This document shows, piece by piece, positions 8,451-16,851 of a stretch of 64,000 nt of DNA. Location of the stretch: assembly GCF_011059135.1 (NCBI RefSeq), contig NZ_JAALGD010000004.1, forward strand, positions 124,001-188,000. Direction: 5' to 3'. A program made the position numbers and the translations under genes. The notes under the pieces are model-generated. The model did not search any database, was not told the origin of the DNA, and worked only from the letters and a program-made list of their open reading frames with translations. Every line of letters begins with the position of its first letter. Within the stretch, counting starts at the first letter, position 1. This DNA comes from Brevibacillus sp. SYP-B805. Lineage in GTDB: Bacteria > Bacillota > Bacilli > Brevibacillales > Brevibacillaceae.

Positions 8451-10570
8451 CACCCTTTCACTCTCAGGAGCCTGAGGCTGTTCAGTGTGACGATCAAGGT
8501 TGCACCCATATCGGCTAAAATCGCAAGCCACAAGGTGAGCCAGCCAGGAACGATCAAAAGGAGGGCAAGTAGTTTGATGCCCAGTGAGAATGAGAGGTTC
8601 TGCTTGATGATTGCCAGCGTTTTTCGGCTCAATTTGATCGTGTAAGAAAGTTTGCCCAAATCATCCGCCATTAAGGCAATGTCAGCCGTTTCAAGCGCCG
8701 TGTCCGTCCCCGCTCCTCCCATGGCGATACCAACTGTGGCGGCAGCAAGAGCAGGAGCGTCATTTATTCCGTCTCCGACCATCGCGACGCTGCCATAATC
8801 GTTACGAAGCTTTTTGATGTAATCCAGTTTGTCTTCTGGCAGCAATTCCGCTTTTACTTCGGCAACACCCAGCCTACGTCCGATGGCTTCAGCGGTCGCA
8901 CGGTTATCGCCTGTAAGCATGATCGTTTTTTTGATACCAAGGTCATGCAGTTTTTGAATCACGTCTTGACTGGAATCACGCACTTCATCAGCAACCGCGA
9001 TCAGGGCAAGAATTTCTTTGTTCGTTCCAAGGACCATGACGGTTTTTCCTTGCTTTTGCCATTCTTCGATCTTGTTCATCATCTCTTGGCTTAGGTTCGA
9101 CACATTCAATTCGGCAAACAATTTGGGACTGCCGATGTAGTACAGCTCCCCTTTGACTTTGGCTTTTACCCCTTTGCCTGTAATGGCCTGGAACTCTTCT
9201 ACTTCTAGTGACAAGTCAACGTTTTCCTTTTCTGCCTTGCGAACGATTGCCGAAGCCAGTGGATGCTGGGATCCCTTTTCGATAACGCCTGCGATACCTA
9301 GCAATTCTTTGGGGTCTTTTTCTCCAAGGGGAATGAAATCCGTAACCGCAGGAACCCCTTTTGTCAATGTTCCCGTCTTATCAAAGGCGACAGCAGACAA
9401 CCGCCCTGCCTCCTCCAGATGAATCCCCCCCTTGATCAGGACGCCGTTCCTTGCTGCATTTCCGATTGCCGTTACGATCGATACAGGAGTGGAGATCACC
9501 AACGCGCACGGGCATCCAACGACGAGTAACGCCAGTCCCCTGTAAATCCATTCCCCCCAGTTTCCCCCCAAGAGAAGCGGAGGAACAACGGCAATGCCAA
9601 GCGCCAAGATCATAATGGCTGGCGTGTAATACTTCGCAAACCTGTCAACAAACGCTTGGGACGGCGCGCGTTCCGCCTGCGCTTCTTCTACCAGATGAAT
9701 GATCTTGGAGATCGTCGTATCCTCAACCCGTTTTGTTACTTTGACTTCAAGAAGACCCTCTTCGTTCAGGGTACCTGCAAACACTTCATCACCTACGGTT
9801 TTTGCGACAGGTACAGATTCCCCTGTAACAGCAGCTTGATTGACGGTGGATGTTCCTTTAATCACAACCCCATCCATCGCAAGTTTCTGTCCTGGTTTGA
9901 CGATCATCATGTCGCCAACCTGAATGTCGTCCACATGTACCATCAGCTCTTCGTTGCCGCGACGAATCAGCGCTTCTTTCGGGGCGATGTCCATCAAGGA
10001 GCGAATGGACTGCCGCGCCTTTTCCATGGAGTAACGCTCCAACCCTTCGCTGATGGCAAACAGGATCACCACCGTTGCCCCTTCCCCCCATTCGCCTATC
10101 GCAGCAGCCCCCAAGACGGCGACGGTCATGAGGGTGTTCATATCAAATTGAAGACGGATCAGGTTTTTCATCCCTTTGTTGAAAAGCCCGTAGCCGCCAA
10201 TGAGAATCGAGGCGGCATAGACGATGGCGGTAAGCGTGTGTTCTTCCCCGAATCGCTGACCCAACAGGTATCCAGCGAGCAATAGGATCGCTGAAAGGAC
10301 CGCTTTCCCGTGCGTTTTCCAGAACGGTTCCTTCCTGGCTTCCACGCGTTCGTTTTCGGGGGTGATCTTCAGATTTTCAAAAGCACCTGCCTTTTCCAGT
10401 TCCTCAATGGTTGCTTCTCCATAAACGGTAACCTTTGACGCGCCAAAATTGACGCGTGCATCTTTAACCCCTGGCAGGTTTTTGACGTTTTTTTCAAACC
10501 TAGCTGCACAACTGGTGCAGCTAAACCCTTGAACTCGATATACGTTTTTCTGCTCGGCATTACCTGTCAT
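8450..10570 (-). CDS. cadA: Cadmium/zinc/lead-exporting P1B-type ATPase
   Basis: Heavy-metal efflux pump, 706 aa, in the cytoplasmic membrane. An N-terminal HMA domain has the metal-binding CTSC motif (Cys18, Cys21). Further motifs are the translocation CPC in [12 protein letters not shown], the phosphorylation site [13 protein letters not shown] in the actuator domain, the HP dipeptide in GSQHPLASA, and hinge [11 protein letters not shown]. The CPC plus HP pattern with one HMA domain fits the CadA/ZntA group (Cd2+, Zn2+, Pb2+). The ATG at 10570 follows GGGAGG at nine bases. It overlaps the end of the upstream cadC-like gene by 11 bases, so the pair is one operon. Confidence 0.95.
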   Translation of the reverse strand: MTGNAEQKNVYRVQGFSCTSCAARFEKNVKNLPGVKDARVNFGASKVTVYGEATIEELEKAGAFENLKITPENERVEARKEPFWKTHGKAVLSAILLLAGYLLGQRFGEEHTLTAIVYAASILIGGYGLFNKGMKNLIRLQFDMNTLMTVAVLGAAAIGEWGEGATVVILFAISEGLERYSMEKARQSIRSLMDIAPKEALIRRGNEELMVHVDDIQVGDMMIVKPGQKLAMDGVVIKGTSTVNQAAVTGESVPVAKTVGDEVFAGTLNEEGLLEVKVTKRVEDTTISKIIHLVEEAQAERAPSQAFVDRFAKYYTPAIMILALGIAVVPPLLLGGNWGEWIYRGLALLVVGCPCALVISTPVSIVTAIGNAARNGVLIKGGIHLEEAGRLSAVAFDKTGTLTKGVPAVTDFIPLGEKDPKELLGIAGVIEKGSQHPLASAIVRKAEKENVDLSLEVEEFQAITGKGVKAKVKGELYYIGSPKLFAELNVSNLSQEMMNKIEEWQKQGKTVMVLGTNKEILALIAVADEVRDSSQDVIQKLHDLGIKKTIMLTGDNRATAEAIGRRLGVAEVKAELLPEDKLDYIKKLRNDYGSVAMVGDGINDAPALAAATVGIAMGGAGTDTALETADIALMADDLGKLSYTIKLSRKTLAIIKQNLSFSLGIKLLALLLIVPGWLTLWLAILADMGATLIVTLNSLRLLRVKG

Positions 10571-10931
10571 GGATAACAACCTCCCGGCTATGGGTGGAAG
10601 CCAACTCGATCAGTTGACGCACATGATCATCTTCCAACGAGTAGAAAACCAGTTTCCCTTCTTTGCGGTATCTTGCTAGTCCCAGTTGTTTCAACATCCG
10701 CAGATGGTGTGAAGCCGTTGCGATCGAAGACCCGATGATGTTGGCCACATCACATACGCAGAGTTCATGCTCTTGGCACAATGCGTATGCGATCTTCATT
10801 CGGGTATCGTCCGCGAGAGCCTTAAACATCTTCGCCATGGTTTGTATGTCCTGTTGTTGAAGCGCATGCTGCACACGGCGTACCTTTGATTCGTCATAAC
10901 AATAAATCTCACATGTATCTTTCTCTTTCAT
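10560..10931 (-). CDS. cadC: CadC-type ArsR/SmtB metal-responsive repressor
   Basis: Winged-helix repressor, 123 aa, that releases DNA when it binds Cd, Pb or Zn. The metal signature [10 protein letters not shown] is present, with further cysteines in the N-terminal arm ([10 protein letters not shown]), as in CadC proteins that use both N-terminal and helix-4 cysteines. The recognition helix is [18 protein letters not shown]. The ATG at 10931 is chosen over an upstream TTG because it follows GGGTGGGAACC. It is the first gene of the operon and overlaps cadA. Two matching inverted repeats flank the promoter upstream, which suggests autorepression. Confidence 0.92.
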   Translation of the reverse strand: MKEKDTCEIYCYDESKVRRVQHALQQQDIQTMAKMFKALADDTRMKIAYALCQEHELCVCDVANIIGSSIATASHHLRMLKQLGLARYRKEGKLVFYSLEDDHVRQLIELASTHSREVVIHDR

Positions 10932-10948
10932 GGTTCCCACCCCTATAT

Positions 10949-11010
10949 TCAAACATCCATTTGATTATAATCTTACAGCCTGTTTTTCATTCAGTCAAAT
11001 ATTCATTTGA
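10949..11010 (-). promoter_or_regulatory. cad promoter with two inverted-repeat operators
   Basis: On the minus strand a -35 TTGACT (10998-10993) and a -10 TAAGAT (10975-10970) are 17 bp apart. Two 16-bp inverted repeats of the form TCAAA-N6-TTTGA flank it: TCAAATATTCATTTGA at 10995-11010 overlaps the -35, and TCAAACATCCATTTGA at 10949-10964 follows the -10. This fits CadC-type repression. Confidence 0.75.
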
Positions 11011-11040
11011 ATAAATGGACATCGTAAGCCAAATCAACGT

Positions 11041-11076
11041 AAAAAACCCCAAACAGATTTGACTCTGCTTGGGGTT
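11041..11076 (-). terminator. Intrinsic terminator downstream of the spoVR fragment
   Basis: Eight-bp stem AACCCCAA/TTGGGGTT followed on the minus strand by a run of T. It lies just beyond the 3' end of the truncated spoVR copy. Confidence 0.8.
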
Positions 11077-11093
11077 CTAAACCGATCATCCCG

Positions 11094-11425
11094 TCACAAA
11101 AACCTCCGATGCACCATCTCGGTCAGGTAATTGCCGATGAAACTGGTGTCCGAGTCCAACTCGCGCACCTCAAATATCTTGGCTCTGCCCTGGCCGGGCT
11201 GGTGGCCGAAGCGTTCCCGTTCTTCCTTCGTCGGATTGTCCCACCGCTGTTCGATGTCTTCAAAAAAATTTTCAACCCCAGGTGGTAGGGATTGATGCTG
11301 GTGGGGGAGGGCTGGATTACGGAAGCGTGCAGCTTGGCGAACTCGATCGTCTCGTCTTCCGTCAGTTCCATTTCGCGCAAGATGCAGCAGTGCCAATAGG
11401 AAGCCCAGCCTTCGTTTCGCAAAGG
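11094..11425 (-). pseudogene. Truncated, internally deleted duplicate of spoVR
   Basis: About 320 bp nearly identical to part of the intact spoVR gene at 16852-18270. The end of the gene (CACAAAAACCTCCGATGCACC on the plus strand, less one base, as at 16853) is joined directly to the region that lies at about 17190-17490 in the intact gene, so some 320 bp between them are missing. Small indels and an in-frame stop also break it; the frame survives only in pieces, such as [20 protein letters not shown] and [12 protein letters not shown] in another frame. There is no start. It is a relic of duplication or recombination at this locus. Confidence 0.85.
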
Positions 11426-11516
11426 TGCTTATTATTTAATTCAACGACATGGAGGTTTTTGGTAATATTTGTAGAATTTTATCAGAAATCTTAAAAAACG
11501 GATAAAAGGATGTGTA

Positions 11517-13274
11517 ATGGAGATGAAATTAAGTAGGATTACCATTAAGAACTTTAGAAGGATTGAATTCGCTGATATTCACCTATCACCAACCACTTTC
11601 ATCATTGGGCCGAACAATATCGGAAAAACAACGATAATTAAGGCCATCGACGCGTTACTGTCACTTAGTAATGACAAGGTAAAACCCGAAGATTATCGGA
11701 TCCTCCCTGATGGAAATCGGACAGATACGATTGAAATCTGTGGTTATTTTACAGGAATTGATCCAGCTACCGCTAATAGTAGGGGTTTTAAGGGAAGAGT
11801 CATTGACGGAACATACATTTACAAAAAGACATTTAGTATTCTTTCCAGTAATCCTGAAATAAGTACTGTTCAATACGACTACAAAATTTCTGATAAATTT
11901 AAACATGTTACTAAATGGAGCCATCTTATTGATCTGGGATATTCCGAACAGGACCTAAAGGAAATATTGGAAACCTCAAGGCCGAGAAATGACACGCTAC
12001 CAAGTGGCTGGGAGCTGAAAATTGATGGAGCAGTCGAATGGGATTTTGACTCTGACCCCAAAGAGGTTAAAAATCCAGGAGGAATTCCGCAAATTGTGGC
12101 TTCAAAGTTGCCACGTTTAATTCACATTCCCTCCTATACAAACGTCAGCGATATTGGAAAAGCAGACAGCAAAACATTGTTGGGAGAGTGTTTGGGGATC
12201 TTATTTGATGATTTATTAAGTCAAAGTGAACTGGCCGCAGGGATCCAAAGTAATCTGGAGTTACTTCAGAAAGAAATGTCATTAGAAACCGAGGGATCAA
12301 TGATCTTCGACCTTTGTCAACAAGTGAACAACGTGATTAATGAAGTATTCCCAAATTGTGGAATAAAAATTTCCCCTTCATTAAAAGAGTTATCAAGCGT
12401 ATTAAAACCGCAATACACTGTCGAAATGTATTCAAATGTAAATACGGATGCAGAAAGACAAGGAACTGGATTAGTAAGAACAGGAATATTCGCAATGTTA
12501 AGGTACCACTCTCACTTGAAATTGGCGGAAAGTCTAAGCTCCCGACCGTTGCTTGTCGCTTTTGAAGAACCAGAAATTTATCTGCATCCTTCAGCGGCTA
12601 ATTTGCTTCGGGATACGATCTATTCCTTAGGTGAGTCGGATCAAATAATTTGTACAACCCATTCGCCTTGGATGATTGATTTGTCCAAGGATTGGCAATC
12701 ACTAACGAAGCTTTATCTGAACAGTGAAAACTTTACAAATGCTATCAATTACGGCCTTTCCGAAGCAACGCGTGATTTACAAGCAGATGAACGTGAATAT
12801 TTAAACATGATAAAAACGTTTGATGATGAATTGTCAAGAATTTTCTTCGCGGAAAAATGCGTAGTTGTGGAAGGTGATTCAGAAGTAATTGCAATAAAAA
12901 ATGCTTTAAAATGGCTGAATCCAGAAGTAAGGAAAGAAATACTATCTAAGGTCCAGATCGTCAAAGCACGAGGAAAAGCGGCCATTATCCCTGTTGTTAA
13001 GTACCTAAAAACCTTACAAATCCCTTTCCATGTTATCCATGATAAAGATAGTGGAACTGAAGGAGCCGAACGTTTTAATCAGCCGATCTTGGCCGCAGTT
13101 GGAGATCCAGAGAAAATTTCCGTTCTGGAGGAATGTTTAGAAAATTGTCTCGGCTACGAGGCACCAACATCGAACAAACCTTATCGAACATATGTTGAAA
13201 CTTCTAAATGGACTTGCTATGAAGATATCCCTGAAACTTGGACAAATGTATTAAAAAAAGCTCTTGGTTTTTAA
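11517..13274 (+). CDS. OLD-family ATP-dependent nuclease
   Basis: ABC-type ATPase fused to a Toprim nuclease, 585 aa. Walker A GPNNIGKTTI (31-40), a signature-like RQGTGLVR (315-322), Walker B plus D-loop in VAFEEPEIYLHP (347-358), and THSPWMI as H-loop. The Toprim half begins at about 445 with CVVVEGDSE (catalytic Glu452) and has acidic IHDKDSG near 508-513. OLD proteins act in phage exclusion and DNA processing. No UvrD-like helicase follows, so this is not a Gabija pair; it looks like a solitary class 1 OLD. The ATG at 11517 follows AAAAGGA. It is much more AT-rich than its surroundings and sits between two gene remnants, as expected for imported DNA. Confidence 0.88.
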   Translation: MEMKLSRITIKNFRRIEFADIHLSPTTFIIGPNNIGKTTIIKAIDALLSLSNDKVKPEDYRILPDGNRTDTIEICGYFTGIDPATANSRGFKGRVIDGTYIYKKTFSILSSNPEISTVQYDYKISDKFKHVTKWSHLIDLGYSEQDLKEILETSRPRNDTLPSGWELKIDGAVEWDFDSDPKEVKNPGGIPQIVASKLPRLIHIPSYTNVSDIGKADSKTLLGECLGILFDDLLSQSELAAGIQSNLELLQKEMSLETEGSMIFDLCQQVNNVINEVFPNCGIKISPSLKELSSVLKPQYTVEMYSNVNTDAERQGTGLVRTGIFAMLRYHSHLKLAESLSSRPLLVAFEEPEIYLHPSAANLLRDTIYSLGESDQIICTTHSPWMIDLSKDWQSLTKLYLNSENFTNAINYGLSEATRDLQADEREYLNMIKTFDDELSRIFFAEKCVVVEGDSEVIAIKNALKWLNPEVRKEILSKVQIVKARGKAAIIPVVKYLKTLQIPFHVIHDKDSGTEGAERFNQPILAAVGDPEKISVLEECLENCLGYEAPTSNKPYRTYVETSKWTCYEDIPETWTNVLKKALGF

Positions 13275-13330
13275 TAAGTAAACAGTTTATATGCACCCTT
13301 GTAGATTATATCTCCATGGGTACTGTTTCT

Positions 13331-13530
13331 TTATATTTCCCGCCGCAGGATAACGGGCATGTGGTCATGGATGTCCGCCACAATTTCGTTGGTTGCGTGG
13401 TGATGATGGTGCAGGTGCTTACCTTGCGACCGTTGGGAACCGTCCACGAGTCGTACAAGCCGGTCACCGCTCTTGAGTATGACCCGCATGGGCTGCTTTC
13501 CTTTGGCCGTCGCTTTCCACTCGAAGAATC
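13331..13530 (-). pseudogene. Frameshifted remnant of an SRAP (YedK/HMCES-like) gene
   Basis: Three short stretches in different minus-strand frames match the middle of SOS-response-associated peptidases, which cross-link to abasic sites: FFEWKATAKGKQPMRVILKS, then GLYDSWTVPNGRKVSTCTI, then NEIVADIHDHMPVILRRE followed by a stop. The order is correct but at least two frameshifts separate them, and both the N-terminal catalytic Cys region and the C-terminus are absent. The rest of 13275-13613 holds nothing else I can recognise. Confidence 0.7.
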
Positions 13531-13613
13531 GATCACAAACCCAAAATCCGAGGATTTCACTTGAACGAGCAGCGGAACGGCTAAGAACGGAAGCGCGGCT
13601 TGCCGCCGGCCGC

Positions 13614-14012
13614 CTAATGCACGCGAGGGGTTCGCTTCTGCAGCAGCCGGGGAATGAAATACAAGGGGTAAATCAACAGGAACCCGTTGGGAATCCACCA
13701 GACGAGATCGATGTCACACCGGATGGCCCAAAACGCGATTGCCTGCAAACCGGAAACGAACGTCAGCACCAGGGAGATCAGGGCGACGTCGCGCCAGAGG
13801 GAACGGTTGTTGGCGTGCAGCCAGAGGCTGGCGAATCCGGTCAGGGAGATGATCAGGTCCAAGGGGAAAAACGACCAGTTCCAGGAGACCAAAATCGGGT
13901 TCGTATAATCCTGATACAAGTACTCAACGGGAATCAGCTGAAAAAACGTTACGAACCAGTAAATCAGAAACCCCGCATCCGTGATCCAGAAGAAGTATTT
14001 GAGGCTGCCCAA
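13614..14012 (-). CDS. YvaD-like membrane protein (DUF5360)
   Basis: Small membrane protein (about 132 aa) with four predicted helices, rich in aromatic residues (FFWITDAGFLIYWFVTFF, later IDLVWWIPNGFLLIYPLYF). It resembles B. subtilis YvaD, which likewise lies beside an SMR exporter (YvaE) and a TetR regulator (YvaF). The function is unknown. A TTG at 14012 behind GGGAGGAGG is the likely start; the upstream extension is charged and overlaps the SMR gene. It is the third gene of the leftward operon, 16 bp after the SMR gene. Confidence 0.75.
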   Translation of the reverse strand: MGSLKYFFWITDAGFLIYWFVTFFQLIPVEYLYQDYTNPILVSWNWSFFPLDLIISLTGFASLWLHANNRSLWRDVALISLVLTFVSGLQAIAFWAIRCDIDLVWWIPNGFLLIYPLYFIPRLLQKRTPRVH

Positions 14013-14028
14013 GTCCTCCTCCCTCCCT

Positions 14029-14364
14029 TCACGCCGCCGGACTTTTGAAGAGCTGCAGCACGACGGTGCCGGCAATGATCAAGAGAATGCCGACGACCCG
14101 GGCCGCCGTGAGCGACTCGTTCCACAGCCAGATCCCGATGGCCACCGTGACGGCAGTGCCCAGGCCTGACCAGATGGCGTATGCGATGCCGAGCGGGATG
14201 TGCTTCAAGGCGAGGGATAATAGGTAAAAGGAAGAGGCGTAGCCGACGACCACGAACAGGCTCGGCCACAGTCTGCTGAACCCCTCCGACATTTTCAGCG
14301 CGGTGGTTCCCGTAACTTCCGCCGCGATGGCCAGCAACAGCAGCAAAAACGTCTTCACCATCAT
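14029..14364 (-). CDS. Small multidrug resistance (SMR) family exporter, YvaE-like
   Basis: Four-helix proton-coupled exporter of 111 aa. The essential glutamate of SMR proteins is present in helix 1 (LLAIAAEVTGTTALK), and the conserved IPLGIAYAIWSGLGTAVT lies in helix 3. The family exports quaternary ammonium compounds or guanidinium-type cations. Helix 1 and the loop are closer to general exporters than to the Gdx guanidinium group, but I cannot assign a substrate. The TetR gene stop (TGA) shares one base with the ATG at 14364, so the genes are coupled. Confidence 0.9.
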   Translation of the reverse strand: MMVKTFLLLLLAIAAEVTGTTALKMSEGFSRLWPSLFVVVGYASSFYLLSLALKHIPLGIAYAIWSGLGTAVTVAIGIWLWNESLTAARVVGILLIIAGTVVLQLFKSPAA

Positions 14365-14909
14365 CACTCCCCAGAAAGCTTGAGCAGTGTGTGAAAAATC
14401 TTCGTCCGAAGCTCTTGATCGGGCGGAGCCAGATCAAACAGCTCGGCAAACCACAGACCGTCGGCAGCAAGGCGGACCACCGATGCCAGCGCGGGATCGA
14501 TCCCATCGTCCTCCACGCTCGCCTGCCATTCCTGGTAGCGGGAACGAAGCGGTTCCAAAAGATCGGGATTGGTGGCGATGGCCGCGAGCAATCCGGCGCT
14601 CATCTCCCGTTCCTGCTGGCTGGAGTCAAAGGTGGTCCGCACGTAGGCGCGTACCCATTTTCCGGGCGGGTCGGTTTCCTGGGACGTCTCCCTGGCGATT
14701 CGGTTGCTGTAATCATCCAGCAGGTGCTCTACCATTCCCTGGATCAGCGCCTCCTTGGAAGGAAAGTGATACAACAGCCCACCCTTGCTCATCCCAGCAG
14801 CGGCAGCCACGGCGTCGAGCGTCAGCTCAGCGACCCCTTGGCGCCGGACCAGCCGGCACGCTGCATCCAACAGTACTTCACGAGTGGGTGTTTGTTTGCG
14901 TGTGGTCAT
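14364..14909 (-). CDS. TetR-family repressor, YvaF-like
   Basis: TetR repressor, 181 aa. The N-terminal helix-turn-helix reads LTLDAVAAAAGMSKGGLLYHF; the C-terminal ligand domain resembles the TetR_C group found in YvaF-like proteins. The ATG at 14909 follows GAGG at nine bases; an upstream extension lacks a site. It is first in the operon with the SMR exporter and the YvaD-like gene. A near-perfect palindrome lies within its own promoter, which points to autoregulated control of the exporter. Confidence 0.92.
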   Translation of the reverse strand: MTTRKQTPTREVLLDAACRLVRRQGVAELTLDAVAAAAGMSKGGLLYHFPSKEALIQGMVEHLLDDYSNRIARETSQETDPPGKWVRAYVRTTFDSSQQEREMSAGLLAAIATNPDLLEPLRSRYQEWQASVEDDGIDPALASVVRLAADGLWFAELFDLAPPDQELRTKIFHTLLKLSGE

Positions 14910-14943
14910 GGCGTTAACCTCATTTCTAGTTATTGACAATTTT

Positions 14944-14973
14944 ACTATACCGTCTGGACGGTACAGTAGTCAA
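14944..14973 (-). promoter_or_regulatory. Promoter with embedded TetR-type operator
   Basis: On the minus strand -35 TTGACT (14973-14968) and -10 TATAGT (14949-14944) are 18 bp apart. The spacer is filled by the palindrome TACCGTC-TG-GACGGTA (14948-14963). A repressor bound there would block polymerase directly. Confidence 0.75.
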
Positions 14974-15080
14974 CCGAAAAAAGAAACGGGCGCGGGGACG
15001 CAACAGCGCTCATCTTCCTTCCCCCTCGCAGAAGTGGTATATTTTTCTTATCTAGTAATATTTTTCACCGGGAGGATAGC

Positions 15081-15653
15081 ATGAACAGGTTTCCCTCTGA
15101 GAGAGACGATATACAAGAACTAATAAAGAATATTGAATGGAGTGAAGCAAAAGTTAGAAAACTTGTTGAGCTTGAAAATGTAGAGTACAAGGTTAATAAA
15201 AAGCCGATAAATCTAGGATGTTTTGGTCACTATGTCTTGTTTACTATTTTCTTGATGGGTATTTGTGAACTATCCCTTATTTTTCCGGAGATAACGAAAT
15301 TTGTTTATGAAAACGAGTATGCTCTTATAATCTTCATCTTTGCATACATGATTATTATCTTTCTTTTGAATCGATACTTCATCTTCATAAAGAAAACCTT
15401 GAAAATGGATAAGTTGAAGAGCATTCCAGCTGAACGCGAAAAATTGATTGTTGAATTAACCTTACACTCAGTTATTCCGCTAGATTATTGGCATCCAGAC
15501 ATGTTAGATCGTCTAAAAATGTATTTAGTAAACAAACGAGCTGATAATCTTAAAGAAGCATTGAATCTTCTTGAGGAAGAGATACGCCATAATGAGACAA
15601 TGCGCCAACTTAAAGCGATTGGTAGAAGGATTCGAAGACTTACCATTGACTAA
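15081..15653 (+). CDS. Hypothetical protein with two membrane helices
   Basis: 190-residue protein that I do not recognise. It has a charged N-terminal helix (residues 1-40), two membrane segments (about 49-70 and 80-102) and a charged cytoplasmic C-terminal part with coiled-coil character (AREKLIVELTL-like and NLKEALNLLEEEIRHNETM). The ATG at 15081 follows GGGAGGATAGC. It is AT-rich compared with flanking genes, stands alone, and is followed at once by a terminator. Confidence 0.7.
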   Translation: MNRFPSERDDIQELIKNIEWSEAKVRKLVELENVEYKVNKKPINLGCFGHYVLFTIFLMGICELSLIFPEITKFVYENEYALIIFIFAYMIIIFLLNRYFIFIKKTLKMDKLKSIPAEREKLIVELTLHSVIPLDYWHPDMLDRLKMYLVNKRADNLKEALNLLEEEIRHNETMRQLKAIGRRIRRLTID

Positions 15654-15678
15654 GGCGGGAACTCCCTCGCCTTTTTTC
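15652..15678 (+). terminator. Intrinsic terminator of the 15081 gene
   Basis: Stem AAGGCG/CGCCTT followed by TTTT, starting within the stop codon of the gene. Confidence 0.75.
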
Positions 15679-15683
15679 CATTG

Positions 15684-15809
15684 TTAAGCCGACTTCTTCC
15701 GCAGTTCGTTGCACGACGGGCAAAAATCGAATCCCCCTGGAACTGTAGTTGCGCAATCTTTGCATATTTCGTTGTCACAAGTCTCATGTATCCGCCGATC
15801 ATTCGCTGG
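15684..15809 (-). pseudogene. C-terminal zinc-ribbon remnant
   Basis: Open minus-strand stretch without a start codon, closed upstream by a TGA. It encodes RIHETCDNEICKDCATTVPG and then GFDFCPSCNELRKKSA with a stop. The two CxxC pairs (C-N-E-I-C is spaced CxxxxC; CPSC is CxxC) look like a treble-clef or zinc-ribbon end. It is probably the tail of a lost gene. The rest of 15810-15999 shows nothing recognisable. Confidence 0.45.
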
Positions 15810-16017
15810 TCAGGTCTTCGCTGCGCGCGCATTGGTTATCAAAGTCCATCAATATTTCCCTTAGCGCGTCTGCAGGATCGGTTGAGATCGGGCCGGTTCC
15901 AGCAGGAATATGTGGTGTATAGGTCATTAATTTTTCACACACCGTTCTTTCCTTCCTAGATTTCACGGAAAAATATGGTATATTTAAAAAATCATAATAA
16001 TGAGAGGTATCTACTTC

Positions 16018-16686
16018 ATGAATTCATGGTCCCTAAAACAAAAAACACTCGCTGCAATCGCTCCTGCTCTGGTACTTTCACAAATTGTCATCTTTCAATT
16101 TTTGGTCCATTTTTTTGGGGATACTTGGGGATATTTACTCGGTTATGTCGTCTACTGGTTAATTTGGTGCATACCCGTATCCCTTATATTCCTCAAAAAA
16201 AACCTTTTACGACTGTGTCGCTTACCCAAGGGCATATACAATAAAACACATTGGATCTCCGCCTCCTTAGTAGCCCTGCCAGCATTAGCAACCGGACTGG
16301 CCGTATTCCCTCGTTATGCACCTTCTGCCGGCTGGGAGGTCGTTCTGCTTGCATTGTTTTTTGCTATGATCAATGCTCCAATAGAGGAACTTTTTTGGCG
16401 TGGTGTATTTCCATCTGTTTTTCCAAAAAGCTTTTGGCTCGGCTTTTTGTACCCCACATTTTGTTTCGGAGCATGGCATCTGGCTCCCGCTTTGGCCAAA
16501 GAGTCCGGGATGGATGGGGGCATTCTTGGCTTTGTAGGCGGTGCTTATTTTATGGGTCTAGTCTGGGGATGGTATTCCCACCGCTACAAGACCATTCTTC
16601 CGTCCACCGTGTCTCATGTGCTGACCAATCTGTTTGCATTCACCGGCTTTTTATACGTCAATTGGTTCGCTTCATCCCACATTTGA
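16018..16686 (+). CDS. CPBP-family intramembrane metalloprotease (CAAX protease-like)
   Basis: Multi-pass membrane protein, 222 aa, of the CPBP/Abi family, relatives of Rce1 that include bacteriocin self-immunity proteins. The motifs are in order: EELFWRG (motif 1, catalytic Glu-Glu and Arg), FGAWHLAPAL (motif 2, His) and STVSHVLTNLFAF (motif 3, His and Asn). The ATG at 16018 is chosen because GAGAGG lies ten bases upstream; an ATG at 16000 overlaps that site. It stands alone, with no bacteriocin gene beside it that I can see. Confidence 0.85.
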   Translation: MNSWSLKQKTLAAIAPALVLSQIVIFQFLVHFFGDTWGYLLGYVVYWLIWCIPVSLIFLKKNLLRLCRLPKGIYNKTHWISASLVALPALATGLAVFPRYAPSAGWEVVLLALFFAMINAPIEELFWRGVFPSVFPKSFWLGFLYPTFCFGAWHLAPALAKESGMDGGILGFVGGAYFMGLVWGWYSHRYKTILPSTVSHVLTNLFAFTGFLYVNWFASSHI

Positions 16687-16800
16687 TTGTCTTTTATGTC
16701 CCAAACCCGAAATTTACGCATCGAAGATCCCCCATTTAACATTAATTCCTTGTAGCATATCCATTCTGTTTAAGAATCCGGAAAGGAACCGCATAACGTG

Positions 16801-16833
16801 AAAAGAGACAAGGGTTATCGCCTTGTCTCTTTT
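16801..16833. terminator. Bidirectional terminator between CPBP gene and spoVR
   Basis: Perfect 13-bp stem AAAAGAGACAAGG/CCTTGTCTCTTTT with a loop of seven bases. It gives T-runs in both directions. Confidence 0.85.
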
Positions 16834-16851
16834 CTTGCGGGCTTGCATCCG

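Noticed and set aside
11517-13274. Gabija-type defence system
   Set aside because: Gabija needs a UvrD-like helicase gene next to the OLD-type nuclease. None is present on either side.
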